Assembly: GCA_030824725.1 (NCBI GenBank)
Contig: JAPJRE010000091.1
Location: 1-12,472 of the forward strand
From: Sphingomonas sp.
Lineage (GTDB): Bacteria > Pseudomonadota > Alphaproteobacteria > Sphingomonadales > Sphingomonadaceae
Reading direction: 5' to 3'
Length of the DNA: 12,472 bases
Shown: one piece after another, positions 1-6,670 of the stretch
Layout: each line of letters begins with the position of its first letter
How positions within the stretch are numbered: the first letter of the stretch is position 1
Program-made: the position numbers and the translations under genes
Notes under the pieces: model-generated
What the model was told of the DNA's origin: nothing
Database searches by the model: none
The model's input: only the letters and a program-made list of their open reading frames with translations

Positions 1-656
1 CTTCTTGCTTGGCTATTTGTATGATCGTCGAAGCTGAGCAGCATATCACGGTAGTGATGATATTGGCTACGCCTGGCTGCCAACTCCGCTTCTAGCTGTT
101 CCTTCAGTTCCGCTTCCAGCGCCCTGAACCGATCGAGGATAACCACGATTTCGCGCTGAATTTCCAGCGGTGGTACGGGAATATTGATCTTGGCGAGGCT
201 CTTGGCCGACACGTCGATGACCTTCGTACCGGTCGCGTGACGCTTTTTCTCGGCGAAGAAGTGCGGGGTCTGAAGGTAATAGGACAGGTACTTCGGGTCC
301 TGCTCGTGCTTCAGCACGGTGGCGTGCCCGCCGGTGACGATTTGGTCGGTGCCGAGCCAGGCTACCGCCTTGCAGACATCGTCCAGGTTCTCGCTGGTAT
401 TGGTGATAATGAGGTCGCCGGGATCGACCTTGGCGAGACGCGCAGCCTTCTCGGGCGAGACGAAGGACCTCGTCTTGGTCGCCCACGTCCCGTAGAAGGT
501 GTAAATCTGCCCATAGTGGATGCAGCCGACGCCTTCTTCCGCGAAGTCGGACTTGGGCATGCCGTTGCCGCGGACGAGCCGGCCTAATTCGCCGATCGGC
601 AGGAACTCGACCCCATTGGGGCAGAGGGTGGCGAGGAGCGTGTCAATTCGGTTCAT
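1..656 (-). CDS. hsdS: Type I restriction-modification specificity subunit HsdS (partial, runs off left edge)
   Basis: This is the DNA-recognition subunit of a type I restriction-modification complex; it directs HsdM (and HsdR) to a bipartite target sequence. The frame is open from the ATG at 656 to base 1, giving 218 codons. Residues ~1-155 form the first target-recognition domain. Residues ~156-171 carry the conserved KINIPVPPLEIQREIV end of that domain, and residues ~172-206 form the helical spacer rich in E/L/R, ending in the family-typical RRSQYHHYRDMLLSF. The second recognition domain lies beyond the window. The start is fixed by an ATGA overlap with the hsdM stop (653-656), so the two genes are translationally coupled. 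The recognition sequence cannot be predicted by eye, and no HsdR is visible; it is expected further left. Confidence 0.95.
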   Translation of the reverse strand, partial: MNRIDTLLATLCPNGVEFLPIGELGRLVRGNGMPKSDFAEEGVGCIHYGQIYTFYGTWATKTRSFVSPEKAARLAKVDPGDLIITNTSENLDDVCKAVAWLGTDQIVTGGHATVLKHEQDPKYLSYYLQTPHFFAEKKRHATGTKVIDVSAKSLAKINIPVPPLEIQREIVVILDRFRALEAELKEQLEAELAARRSQYHHYRDMLLSFDDHTNSQAR

Positions 657-2227
657 GCGTCTTCTCCCTCGAGCTCGGCGACGATCGCGTCGATTTCCTC
701 GCGGAGCTGTGCCTGTCTCGTAACGATATCGGCGATATCGGCGTTGAGGGTGGTGATGTCGACGACCTTCCGGTTGTCGACCTGCTCGACGTAGGACGTG
801 ACGGCGATGTTGTAGCCGTTTTCCGCGATGGTGCCGTTGTCGACCAGTCGCGCAAAATGATCGATGTCCGCACGCTCCGTGAACGCATCCATGATCCGCT
901 GGCGGTGGGCGGGCGCGAGCGTGTTCTTGTTTCCGACACGGACGAACTCGGCGCTGGCGTCGATGAACAGCGTGGCGTTGTCGCGCTTGGACTTTTTGAG
1001 GACGATGATGCACGTGGCGATGGGCGTGCCGAAGAAGAGGTCCGGCGGCAGCTGGATCACGGCATCGACGTAGTTGTTGTCGATGAGATACTGACGGATT
1101 TTCTGTTCGGTACCGCCCCGGTACAGGACGCCCGGGAACTCGACGATCGCCGCGGTACCGTTGACCGCCAGCCAGTGCAGGATGTGCATGGTGAAGGCGA
1201 GGTCGGCCTTGCTCTTGGGGGCCAGCACGCCGGCCGGCGCGAAGCGCGGGTCGTTGATGAGCAGCGGATTTGCGTCACCCTCCCACTTGACCGAGTACGG
1301 GGGGTTGGAGACGATCGCCTCGAACGGTTCGTCGTCCCAGTGCGCTGGCTCGAGCAGCGTGTCGCCGAGGGCGATATCGAACTTCTCGTAGTTTACGTCG
1401 TGCAGGAACATGTTGATCCGGCACAGATTGTAGGTGGTAAGGTTGATTTCCTGACCGAAAAAGCCCTGGCGCACCTTGTCCGGGCCCAACACCTTGCTGA
1501 AGCTCAGCAGGAGCGAGCCCGATCCGCATGCTGGGTCGTAGACTTTGTTGACCTCCGTCTTGCCGGCGACGGTGATGCGGGCGAGCAGCTCCGAAACCTC
1601 CTGCGGGGTGTAGTATTCGCCACCCGACTTTCCAGCTGTCGAAGCATACATCTGCATGAGGTATTCGTACGCGTCGCCGAACAGATCGATACTTTTGTTG
1701 GAGAAGCCGCCACTGGTGAGCGGGAGATCGCCGATAGCATCGAGGAGCTTTACAAGCTTTTCGTTGCGCTTCGCCACGGTCGCCCCCAGGCGGGGGCTGT
1801 TGACGTCCAGGTCGGCGAACAGCCCGTTGATGTCATGCTCGCTGTCGGTTCCGGTCGCAGAGCCCTCGATGTCGGCGAAGATCTTCGATAGGGTGACGTT
1901 GAGATTCTCATCATTGCGCGCCCGCTTGCGGACGTTCTCAAAGAGATTGGACGGCAGGATGTAGAAACCCTTTTCCTTGACCGTCTCGACGCGCCCGAAC
2001 TCAGCGTCGGCATCGCTCAACTGAGCATAGTCGAAGCTGGTTTCACCCGCCCGATGCTCCTGCTCGTTCAGATAGGAAACGAGGTTCTCGGAGATGAACC
2101 GATAGAACAGCATCCCGAGCACGTAGCTCTTGAAGTCCCAACCGTCGATGCTGCCACGAAGTTCGTTGGCAAGTCGCCAGATCGTCCTGTGCAGTTCAGC
2201 ACGTTCGATATCGCGGGATCCACTCAT
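653..2227 (-). CDS. hsdM: Type I restriction-modification DNA methyltransferase HsdM
   Basis: N6-adenine DNA methyltransferase subunit that uses S-adenosylmethionine to modify the sequence chosen by HsdS. Its 524 residues match the usual ~500-530 for the EcoR124I-type family. Visible in order: the HsdM N-terminal helical domain (LHRTIWRLANELRGSIDGWDF near residue 12, and YVLGMLFYRFISENL), the GGEYYTP motif at ~202-208, SAM-binding motif I DPACGSGSLL at 231-240, and catalytic motif IV NPPY at 308-311. The ATG at 2227 is preceded by GAAGG about nine bases upstream, an acceptable ribosome site. It overlaps hsdS by four bases. A candidate promoter and leader hairpin lie just upstream (2249-2301). 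All key methylase residues are present, so I expect an active enzyme. Confidence 0.97.
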   Translation of the reverse strand: MSGSRDIERAELHRTIWRLANELRGSIDGWDFKSYVLGMLFYRFISENLVSYLNEQEHRAGETSFDYAQLSDADAEFGRVETVKEKGFYILPSNLFENVRKRARNDENLNVTLSKIFADIEGSATGTDSEHDINGLFADLDVNSPRLGATVAKRNEKLVKLLDAIGDLPLTSGGFSNKSIDLFGDAYEYLMQMYASTAGKSGGEYYTPQEVSELLARITVAGKTEVNKVYDPACGSGSLLLSFSKVLGPDKVRQGFFGQEINLTTYNLCRINMFLHDVNYEKFDIALGDTLLEPAHWDDEPFEAIVSNPPYSVKWEGDANPLLINDPRFAPAGVLAPKSKADLAFTMHILHWLAVNGTAAIVEFPGVLYRGGTEQKIRQYLIDNNYVDAVIQLPPDLFFGTPIATCIIVLKKSKRDNATLFIDASAEFVRVGNKNTLAPAHRQRIMDAFTERADIDHFARLVDNGTIAENGYNIAVTSYVEQVDNRKVVDITTLNADIADIVTRQAQLREEIDAIVAELEGEDA

Positions 2228-2248
2228 AATTGACAGCCTTCGTCGTTA

Positions 2249-2264
2249 CGCCTGAACGCAGGCG
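2249..2264 (-). promoter_or_regulatory. Perfect 6-bp hairpin in the hsdM leader
   Basis: CGCCTG-AACG-CAGGCG is a perfect inverted repeat with a four-base loop. It lies 22 bases upstream of the hsdM start and downstream of the candidate promoter. It could be an operator or an RNA leader hairpin; it lacks the T-run of a terminator. Its role is inference. Confidence 0.4.
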
Positions 2265-2272
2265 GTTGATGT

Positions 2273-2301
2273 GTTTTAGGATGGAGAGACATTTTGCAAA
2301 A
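2273..2301 (-). promoter_or_regulatory. Candidate hsdMS promoter
   Basis: On the minus strand, TTTTGC (2301-2296) and TAAAAC (2278-2273) are separated by 17 bases, upstream of hsdM and inside the 100-base gap after the DUF6471-type gene. The -35 box overlaps the 10-bp palindrome TTTTGCAAAA (2292-2301). Both boxes are moderate matches to the sigma70 consensus. Confidence 0.35.
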
Positions 2302-2327
2302 GGGCTTGAGCTGCCCAGCGCTGCGCT

Positions 2328-2651
2328 TTATCGGCTCGTCTTCGAATTACTTTTCTTAGCCAAGGCCTGCGCGGCATGATCACCGGCGAGGTCGGTGCGG
2401 ATTACGTCGATGGTTGGGAACTGCAGCCGGTCGACACCGATCGCCACCATGCACTGGGCGAAGAAGGGGGCGGTGAATCGTCCACGGGCGACCTTGTTGC
2501 GAAGGTTGGGGACGTTCTCGGTGATCCCCAGAGCGGCGAGCCGGGCTACGAGCTGCTCATAGGATATGCCGCGGAGCATCATCTCGGCCCGAAGCATGTT
2601 CTTTACCAGCCGCTCCCAGGCCGCCTCGTCTATTTGGCCATCGTCTTCCAT
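2328..2651 (-). CDS. DUF6471-like small HTH-type protein, putative regulator
   Basis: This 107-residue soluble protein resembles the DUF6471 family as I remember it: a W..LVKNMLRAEMMLRGISYEQL opening (residues ~12-34), a central LGITENVPNLRNKVARGRFT, then FFAQCMVAIGVDRLQF (~63-78). The order of short helices with 'ISYEQLVARLAALGI' looks like a lambda-repressor-type helix-turn-helix, but the DNA-binding role is inference. The C-terminal ~25 residues are basic and probably disordered. The gene lies 100 bases upstream of hsdM on the same strand and diverges from the transposase-like gene at 2787, with operator-like repeats between them. No clear Shine-Dalgarno precedes the ATG. A possible -10 (TAGAAC, 2663-2658) ends only seven bases before the ATG, so the message could be leaderless. 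Confidence 0.75.
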   Translation of the reverse strand: MEDDGQIDEAAWERLVKNMLRAEMMLRGISYEQLVARLAALGITENVPNLRNKVARGRFTAPFFAQCMVAIGVDRLQFPTIDVIRTDLAGDHAAQALAKKSNSKTSR

Positions 2652-2657
2652 TCTGCC

Positions 2658-2686
2658 GTTCTAGGATCGTGACGCTATTTTCGCAA
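2658..2686 (-). promoter_or_regulatory. Candidate promoter of the DUF6471-type gene
   Basis: On the minus strand TTGCGA (2686-2681) and TAGAAC (2663-2658) are spaced by 17 bases. Transcription would start at or next to the ATG at 2651, implying a leaderless or nearly leaderless mRNA. This fits the absence of a visible ribosome site, but the match is modest. Confidence 0.28.
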
Positions 2687-2701
2687 GCGCACGCGATTAT
2701 G

Positions 2702-2725
2702 GTCACCATCATTAACGATGGCACC
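2702..2725. repeat. Upstream operator-like half of a 40-bp-spaced repeat
   Basis: The ten bases TCACCATCAT at 2703-2712 recur at 2743-2752, exactly 40 bp downstream. Here they form part of an imperfect dyad, with CCATC (2706-2710) and GATGG (2717-2721) around ATTAAC. Four-helical-turn spacing would place two bound proteins on roughly the same DNA face. Confidence 0.45.
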
Positions 2726-2728
2726 GCC

Positions 2729-2757
2729 TTGACGCGGAAGGATCACCATCATAGATA
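2729..2757 (+). promoter_or_regulatory. Sigma70-type promoter of the transposase-like gene
   Basis: TTGACG (2729-2734) and TAGATA (2752-2757) are separated by exactly 17 bases, the best promoter match in the left half of the window. It predicts a start near 2764 and a short ~23-base leader before the TTG start codon at 2787. The -10 box lies inside the palindrome at 2742-2762, an arrangement typical of repression. Confidence 0.55.
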
Positions 2758-2762
2758 GTGAT
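2742..2762. promoter_or_regulatory. Palindromic operator candidate over the -10 box
   Basis: ATCACCATC (2742-2750), centre ATA, GATAGTGAT (2754-2762): a 9-3-9 inverted repeat with one mismatch. It overlaps the spacer and -10 of the rightward promoter. The left arm repeats a motif 40 bp upstream. The obvious candidate ligand is the divergent HTH-like protein (2328-2651), but this is inference. Confidence 0.55.
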
Positions 2763-2786
2763 GCTCATAACCTCACACGGTGGTCA

Positions 2787-4115
2787 TTGGCTCAGCACGT
2801 TCTCCTGTCAGCGAATTATCGCGACCTGCCGGTCGCGAAGATCGCGCGCATGAGCGAGAGCAAGGCCTATGCGATGTTCCGAATGGCGCGCTGGCCGGAG
2901 ACCGACGGTGAACCAATCTGCCCGCACTGCGGTGGGGAGGGCTGGACCCTCGGCAACCACAATCAGCCCGAGCACGAGTGGTGGGACGCGGAGAACGAGC
3001 GGATCATCAAGGGCAAGAAGGACAAGCGCCAGTTCAAATGCAAGGCGTGCCGAAAGAAGTTCACCGTCACCAGCGGGACGCTCCTTCACAGCCGCAAGCT
3101 CGACCTGCGCACGATCCTCATTGCGTTGAAGCTGTTTTCTGAGGGGGCGAAGGGCATTTCGGCCATCGCCCTCGCGGACCTGTCTGACATGGCCTACAAG
3201 TCGTCGTTTGTCCTGTCGCACAAGATCCGGGAGTCGCAGATCAAGGCTCAGCTCGGGCGGCAGCTGCACGGCATCGTCGAGATCGATGGCTCGGTCTATG
3301 GCGGCTACTATCATCAGGTCAATGAGCGGAAGGACCGTGTCGACCTGCGTCGGCTTGGCGATATCACCGGCAAGAAGATGACGATGGTGGTCGCGCGCGA
3401 ACGCAGCCACGGTGAACGCGTTGGTCTGAGCGCCTGTACGATCGTGCCGCACGAGGCTGACTCGCGGCCCTTCATCTTCGATACCGTCGACCGCATGGCC
3501 AGCGTGCATGCTGACGACGGGAGCCACTGGGACACGCTCCGTGTCGCCCTGAACGTCGACCAGGTGAACCATTCTCAGCGATATTTTGACAAGGGCGTGT
3601 GCACCAACCAGGCCGAGAGCTTCTTCTCCCGCGTGGATCGGATGGAGATGGGGACGCACCACCACATCGCCGGCCCCTATCTGTGGGGTTACGGCTGCGA
3701 CGCGGTATGGCGCGAGGACCATCGCCGCGAGACGCAGGCGGAGAAGTTCGACGATTTGCTTGGAGCTTTGCTCAACAACACCGTCTCCAGGACGATGAAG
3801 GGATATTGGCAGCGCCACCTTGAAGGCATCGAGGCGAATCCGGGCCTCCTCGACTGCCTGGGTTCCGAGACTGCTGACGCTGATGCTGTTGCCGTCGCCA
3901 AGGAGATTGTCGCGGACGAGGGGCGGATGACCCGCGAGGACGTGGCGGCTGTATTCGGCGAAGAGTATGCCGAGCAGACGTTCGGTCCGGCTGAGAGGCC
4001 AAGCACCCGCAAGTGGAAGGCGCGCAAGCCCTACGCGCCGAGAAAGCCCAGCGTGCGACCTGAGCCTTGGTCGGAGCTGAAGAAACCGCTGGGACTGCCG
4101 TCCTTCTGTCCGTAG
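2787..4115 (+). CDS. IS1595-family-like (ISXO2-type) transposase
   Basis: DDE-type transposase of 442 residues. The N-terminal region (MAQHVLLSANYRDL..., ARMSESKAYAMFRMARWPETDG) fits IS1595-type proteins. It is followed by a zinc ribbon with CPHC at 45-48 and CKAC at 85-88. The catalytic core includes EIDGSVYGG (Asp167), HADDG (Asp243/244) and TNQAESFFS (Asn274, Glu277), then RMEMGTHHHI. The start is TTG at 2787: an upstream in-frame stop lies at 2730, no ATG precedes it, the AQH.LLSA opening looks family-like, and GGTGG precedes it. The protein is ~100 residues longer than typical family members because of a basic, proline-rich C-terminal tail (~350-442). I found no inverted repeats or target duplications near the gene, so it may be a lone or co-opted transposase or a passenger of a larger element. 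Confidence 0.9.
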   Translation: MAQHVLLSANYRDLPVAKIARMSESKAYAMFRMARWPETDGEPICPHCGGEGWTLGNHNQPEHEWWDAENERIIKGKKDKRQFKCKACRKKFTVTSGTLLHSRKLDLRTILIALKLFSEGAKGISAIALADLSDMAYKSSFVLSHKIRESQIKAQLGRQLHGIVEIDGSVYGGYYHQVNERKDRVDLRRLGDITGKKMTMVVARERSHGERVGLSACTIVPHEADSRPFIFDTVDRMASVHADDGSHWDTLRVALNVDQVNHSQRYFDKGVCTNQAESFFSRVDRMEMGTHHHIAGPYLWGYGCDAVWREDHRRETQAEKFDDLLGALLNNTVSRTMKGYWQRHLEGIEANPGLLDCLGSETADADAVAVAKEIVADEGRMTREDVAAVFGEEYAEQTFGPAERPSTRKWKARKPYAPRKPSVRPEPWSELKKPLGLPSFCP

Positions 4116-4140
4116 ATGCCAATCGAGTTTCGACTGCGGA

Positions 4141-4168
4141 TTAGCCTGCATTGTCGTAGCTTGATAAT
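4141..4168 (+). promoter_or_regulatory. Candidate promoter before the first membrane-protein gene
   Basis: TTAGCC (4141-4146) and GATAAT (4163-4168) are spaced by 16 bases. The -10 is good and the -35 poor. Transcription would begin near 4175, which favours translation from the ATG at 4246 rather than the GTG at 4177. Confidence 0.3.
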
Positions 4169-4176
4169 GAAGACAC

Positions 4177-5187
4177 GTGCACGCCGTTCGGCAGGCGTCG
4201 CGGCGGGCTGAAGGTTTCTTCACGATTCGTCGGGTACGCGGTCGTATGACCCCGATTCGTAGAAAATCATGGCTGTCTTCGCGCTATGCGCACTATGCGT
4301 CCATGGCGATTGCCCTCATTGGCTTTTTGGCCTTCGGCGTTATCATGCTGACGCTAGGGCATATCGAGTATCGCCATGAGCGAGAAGAAACCAAAGCCAA
4401 CTATGCATACGATCCAACCGCAGAAACCGCAAAGTCGCCAGAGCCGCGTGCGTCGCCGACGCCGCTTGTAGTCGAGAAGGCTTTCGCCGGTCACGGCGGG
4501 AGTTCGAAGTCGGTGATCACCGTTCGCCCAGCCGAGGATGCCGCCCCACATCCCGGTCAGTATCAACCCCATTGCGACGCCCCAGCCGATCGGGAGACCG
4601 CCGACCTTTGCGCACAATGGGCTGCTGTCAATGCAACGCGGGTAGGCAACGGCCTGAGCGCCACGGGACTCTACTTTAACTGGCTGGGTATGGTGCTGTC
4701 TATGATCGTAGGCGGCCTTGGGATCATTGGGGTCTTCCTGGCCTCGCGCGCTGCTGAACTCGCGTCGACTGCCATTGAGGCGATGGCGAAGGTTGATCGT
4801 GCCTATCTTGACCTCCGCGCGCGATCCCGGCGAGGCCAAGTCGGCCTCGATGTCGAGAACCGGGGCAATAGCCCGGCTTTGCTGCTGTTCCGCTTTTCCA
4901 TCGGCCTGCCCGGCAAGCCAGCCGATCCGCTCGCCGAGGTTCAGCCCTCCATGATCGTGAGGGGTGACGAACTGATTGCATCCGGAAAGGGCTTCAGGTT
5001 CGACGAGTCGATCGGCGATCAATGGTTGCTCTTTGGCGTGGGGTATCGTGACGTTTTCGACGTTTCGCGATTGGACTGGGCGTTGTTCGAGCGCGATGGT
5101 TCCGTCTGGCGCATTCGCGAAGACGGCGAGCACGAGGCCGCATATCTCGTTAAGAGATACCATGGGCGTTTTCCTCTCATTGCGTGA
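4177..5187 (+). CDS. Membrane protein with YQ..C/DLCAQW motif (paralogue 1)
   Basis: Function unknown. The frame spans 336 codons from a GTG at 4177; a likelier start is the ATG at 4246 (residue 24), giving ~313 residues. Membrane segment 1 is at ~42-62 (SMAIALIGFLAFGVIMLTL). It is followed by a proline/charge-rich linker, then YQPHCDAPADRETADLCAQW (~129-148) with two cysteines, and membrane segment 2 at ~168-189. The C-terminal ~145 residues look like a soluble beta-rich domain (QVGLDVENRGNSPALLL). I recall similar DLCAQ-type proteins in many alphaproteobacteria, with no established role. The cysteine pair on the loop between the segments could form a disulfide. Third codon positions are mostly G/C in this frame, supporting it over the long antisense frame. 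The paralogue at 5470-6561 shares the motif. Confidence 0.8.
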   Translation: MHAVRQASRRAEGFFTIRRVRGRMTPIRRKSWLSSRYAHYASMAIALIGFLAFGVIMLTLGHIEYRHEREETKANYAYDPTAETAKSPEPRASPTPLVVEKAFAGHGGSSKSVITVRPAEDAAPHPGQYQPHCDAPADRETADLCAQWAAVNATRVGNGLSATGLYFNWLGMVLSMIVGGLGIIGVFLASRAAELASTAIEAMAKVDRAYLDLRARSRRGQVGLDVENRGNSPALLLFRFSIGLPGKPADPLAEVQPSMIVRGDELIASGKGFRFDESIGDQWLLFGVGYRDVFDVSRLDWALFERDGSVWRIREDGEHEAAYLVKRYHGRFPLIA

Positions 5188-5313
5188 TAACCCCGATATC
5201 ATCGCGACGACGTGCGGTTGATCGGGATCGCGGTGGCCATCTACTGAGGCGATCGAGATCTCCGACCGCCTTAGCCTGGATGGTGTTTCTTAGGATATTA
5301 GAATACGCGTCGT

Positions 5314-5341
5314 TTGTGCGCGCTACATGCTATTCTATAAA
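5314..5341 (+). promoter_or_regulatory. Candidate promoter of the second membrane-protein gene
   Basis: TTGTGC (5314-5319) and TATAAA (5336-5341) are spaced by 16 bases, about 130 bases before the ATG at 5470. TATTCT (5331-5336) is an alternative -10. This is a moderate consensus match in an AT-rich patch. Confidence 0.35.
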
Positions 5342-5359
5342 AGGCGCTTTCCTCGCGCC
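5339..5359 (-). terminator. Possible leftward intrinsic terminator
   Basis: Read on the minus strand: GGCGC, a seven-base loop GAGGAAA, GCGCC, then TTTTATA. The stem is only 5 bp and the T-run short. It could end leftward transcripts from the antisense ORF over 5569-6576, or be coincidental. Confidence 0.3.
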
Positions 5360-5410
5360 GTTGTAGCTACGCATTACCGGCTTGAGTTGAGCGCCCGCGC
5401 GTTTTGACGC

Positions 5411-5431
5411 CCTCTGATCCATGATGCTGGA
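5411..5431 (+). repeat. 21-bp direct repeat, internal copy
   Basis: CCTCTGATCC followed by ATGATGCTGGA matches 6734-6754 at 20 of 21 positions (G against A at position 13). The flanks on both sides differ. The second copy sits exactly at the island/comM junction, so this may be an element end or an attachment-site remnant. Confidence 0.6.
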
Positions 5432-5469
5432 TTAACCGACAGCGAACCGATCGCCGATACGGTTGCAGG

Positions 5470-6561
5470 ATGCTTCTTCGATTCGCTTTCCCGGCCTTGA
5501 TGCTGTTGACACTTTCCGCGACAGCGTCCCCCGTTCAACCGAAGTCTGCGTCCCTTGTCGCTACACCTTCACCAATTCCAGGGAAAGCCGACGACCAGGT
5601 AACCGGGGAGAAGATACAGCGTGCCGGCGATGCCGCCGAGGGGTAGGATCAAACGCCAGTTCCGGCGACGCCTGTCGAGGAGGTCAAAGATCCTGAATAT
5701 CAGGCTCCATGCAATAAGACCACAGACGAGGGTCGCTCCGATCTTTGCGCTCAATGGACTGCAGCCAAGGGGGCCAGGCAGGTAGCATTTCTCACCTGGC
5801 CGCAGCTTTTGTTCACCCTGATCGGCACGATCGGCCTTCTGATAAGCCTTTATCAGACGCGCAAAGGGTTGAAGGCTGCCATTGACGGTATCCGGCTTGC
5901 CAAGATCGGTATCGATATAGCGCGCGAAGCCAACAGTATCGCGGATGAAAGCCTGAAAGCCGCCGGCGAGGCCAACGAGCGCGCTGCTGAAGCCAATGTC
6001 ATTGCTGCCCGATCCAATGAAATTGCGGTCGATAACCTGCGCATATTCGCCAAAGATTTCGAAGAACGCATGCGGCCGCGTTGCGTAGTTATTGGTATCA
6101 CCCTGATCGATAAGTGGCAGGATGTAGTCGAGAATGGCAACCCCCTTCCAATGACCATCACGGTCCAGAACATGGGTGGTGCGACTGGCCGCCATCTGTT
6201 TGTGCAGATCGACAGCATTTCCTTTCACGATGGCGCTGGGAAGACCATCGGTTCGCAGCAGCAGCTTTTGCACCTCGCTCCCTTGCGCGCTCGCCAGGTC
6301 AGGGCCGAGGGCATGCTCGTCACGTCCGCTGGCGGAATTCGTGGAGTTCACGGTATCACTGTGCAGGGCCGCATTGGATCGAAGGGTGATCAGCTGGATG
6401 ATACCACCCCCGGACTCACGATGGTCGAGCAATTCGTGTGGAGGGAAAATCCGCTCCACCGGGGCAGCAAGGACTTGGTCGAACGTGCTCCAGGCGATGA
6501 TCGTGATGGCGGTGAGTATGAGCCGGGCGGACTGCCGCATTCGGCCCCAGCACTCGATTGA
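5470..6561 (+). pseudogene. Membrane protein with DLCAQW motif (paralogue 2), split by in-frame TAG
   Basis: The ATG at 5470 opens a signal-peptide-like start (MLLRFAFPALMLLTLSATAS). The frame meets a TAG at 5644-5646 (codon 59) and then continues in the same frame without further stops to the TGA at 6561. After the stop come EYQAPCNKTTDEGRSDLCAQW (~76-96), a membrane segment (~111-128, LLFTLIGTIGLLISLYQ), an alanine-rich helical stretch likely to be coiled coil (~130-185) and a soluble domain with ITVQNMGGATGRHL. The order and the Cys/DLCAQW motif match the gene at 4177-5187, so the two are paralogues. Without the stop it would encode ~363 residues. It could be a recent nonsense mutation, a sequencing error, or translated in part by restart (no ATG follows soon; a TTG at 5809 is available). 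A long antisense ORF overlaps it. Confidence 0.72.
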
Positions 6562-6576
6562 TCCTGACGTTTCCAT
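5569..6576 (-). other. Long antisense ORF with strong Shine-Dalgarno, coding status doubtful
   Basis: This 335-codon frame runs opposite to paralogue 2. Its ATG at 6576 is preceded by AAGGAG (6589-6584) with a seven-base spacer, the best ribosome site in the neighbourhood. The product would have a signal-like segment (MRQSARLILTAITIIAWSTF, from residue 13) and two hydrophobic C-terminal segments. The paralogous pair also has a long antisense frame at 4354-5202, which argues that both are mirror images of sense coding: the antisense SPL.AK residues are simply the complement of DLCAQW. The Shine-Dalgarno also forms one arm of the hairpin at 6580-6598. I favour the plus-strand gene but cannot exclude this one. 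Confidence 0.25.
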
Positions 6577-6579
6577 GAT

Positions 6580-6598
6580 CCGTCTCCTTCGGAGGCGG
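6580..6598 (+). terminator. Hairpin after paralogue 2
   Basis: CCGTCTCC-TTC-GGAGGCGG forms an 8-bp stem (one G-T pair) with a three-base loop, 18 bases after the stop at 6561. There is no T-run, so it is a weak intrinsic terminator. Its left arm on the opposite strand is the AAGGAG of the antisense ORF. Confidence 0.35.
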
Positions 6599-6670
6599 CC
6601 ACACGGGTCGGGCTACGGAAGCGTTTGGTGCTGACCGCCTATTTTTGCTAAAAAGTCTTGATTTTTGGCT

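Larger units (their letters stand above)
5188..5469. other. Intergenic stretch between the two membrane-protein genes
   Basis: There is no convincing gene in these 282 bases. They hold a candidate rightward promoter (5314-5341), a leftward terminator-like hairpin (5343-5359) and one copy of the 21-bp repeat also found at the comM junction (5411-5431). Base composition is more AT-rich around 5280-5345 than in its neighbours. Confidence 0.6.

Noticed and set aside
46..67. Inverted ATCAC/GTGAT near the left edge, similar to the operator palindrome arms.
   Set aside because: It lies inside conserved hsdS coding sequence (YHHYRDML), where the bases are set by the protein; a short chance dyad is likely.
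857..1891. 344-codon plus-strand ORF opposite hsdM.
   Set aside because: It is a mirror frame of a clear HsdM gene with all methylase motifs; long antisense frames are common at this base composition.
2808..4223. 471-codon minus-strand ORF opposite the transposase gene.
   Set aside because: The plus frame has zinc-ribbon and DDE motifs; the minus frame shows no family features or ribosome site.
4354..5202. 282-codon antisense ORF over paralogue 1 with hydrophobic C-terminal segments.
   Set aside because: Third-position bias and the shared DLCAQW motif support the plus strand; the similarity to the antisense frame of paralogue 2 is explained by complementing the same motif.
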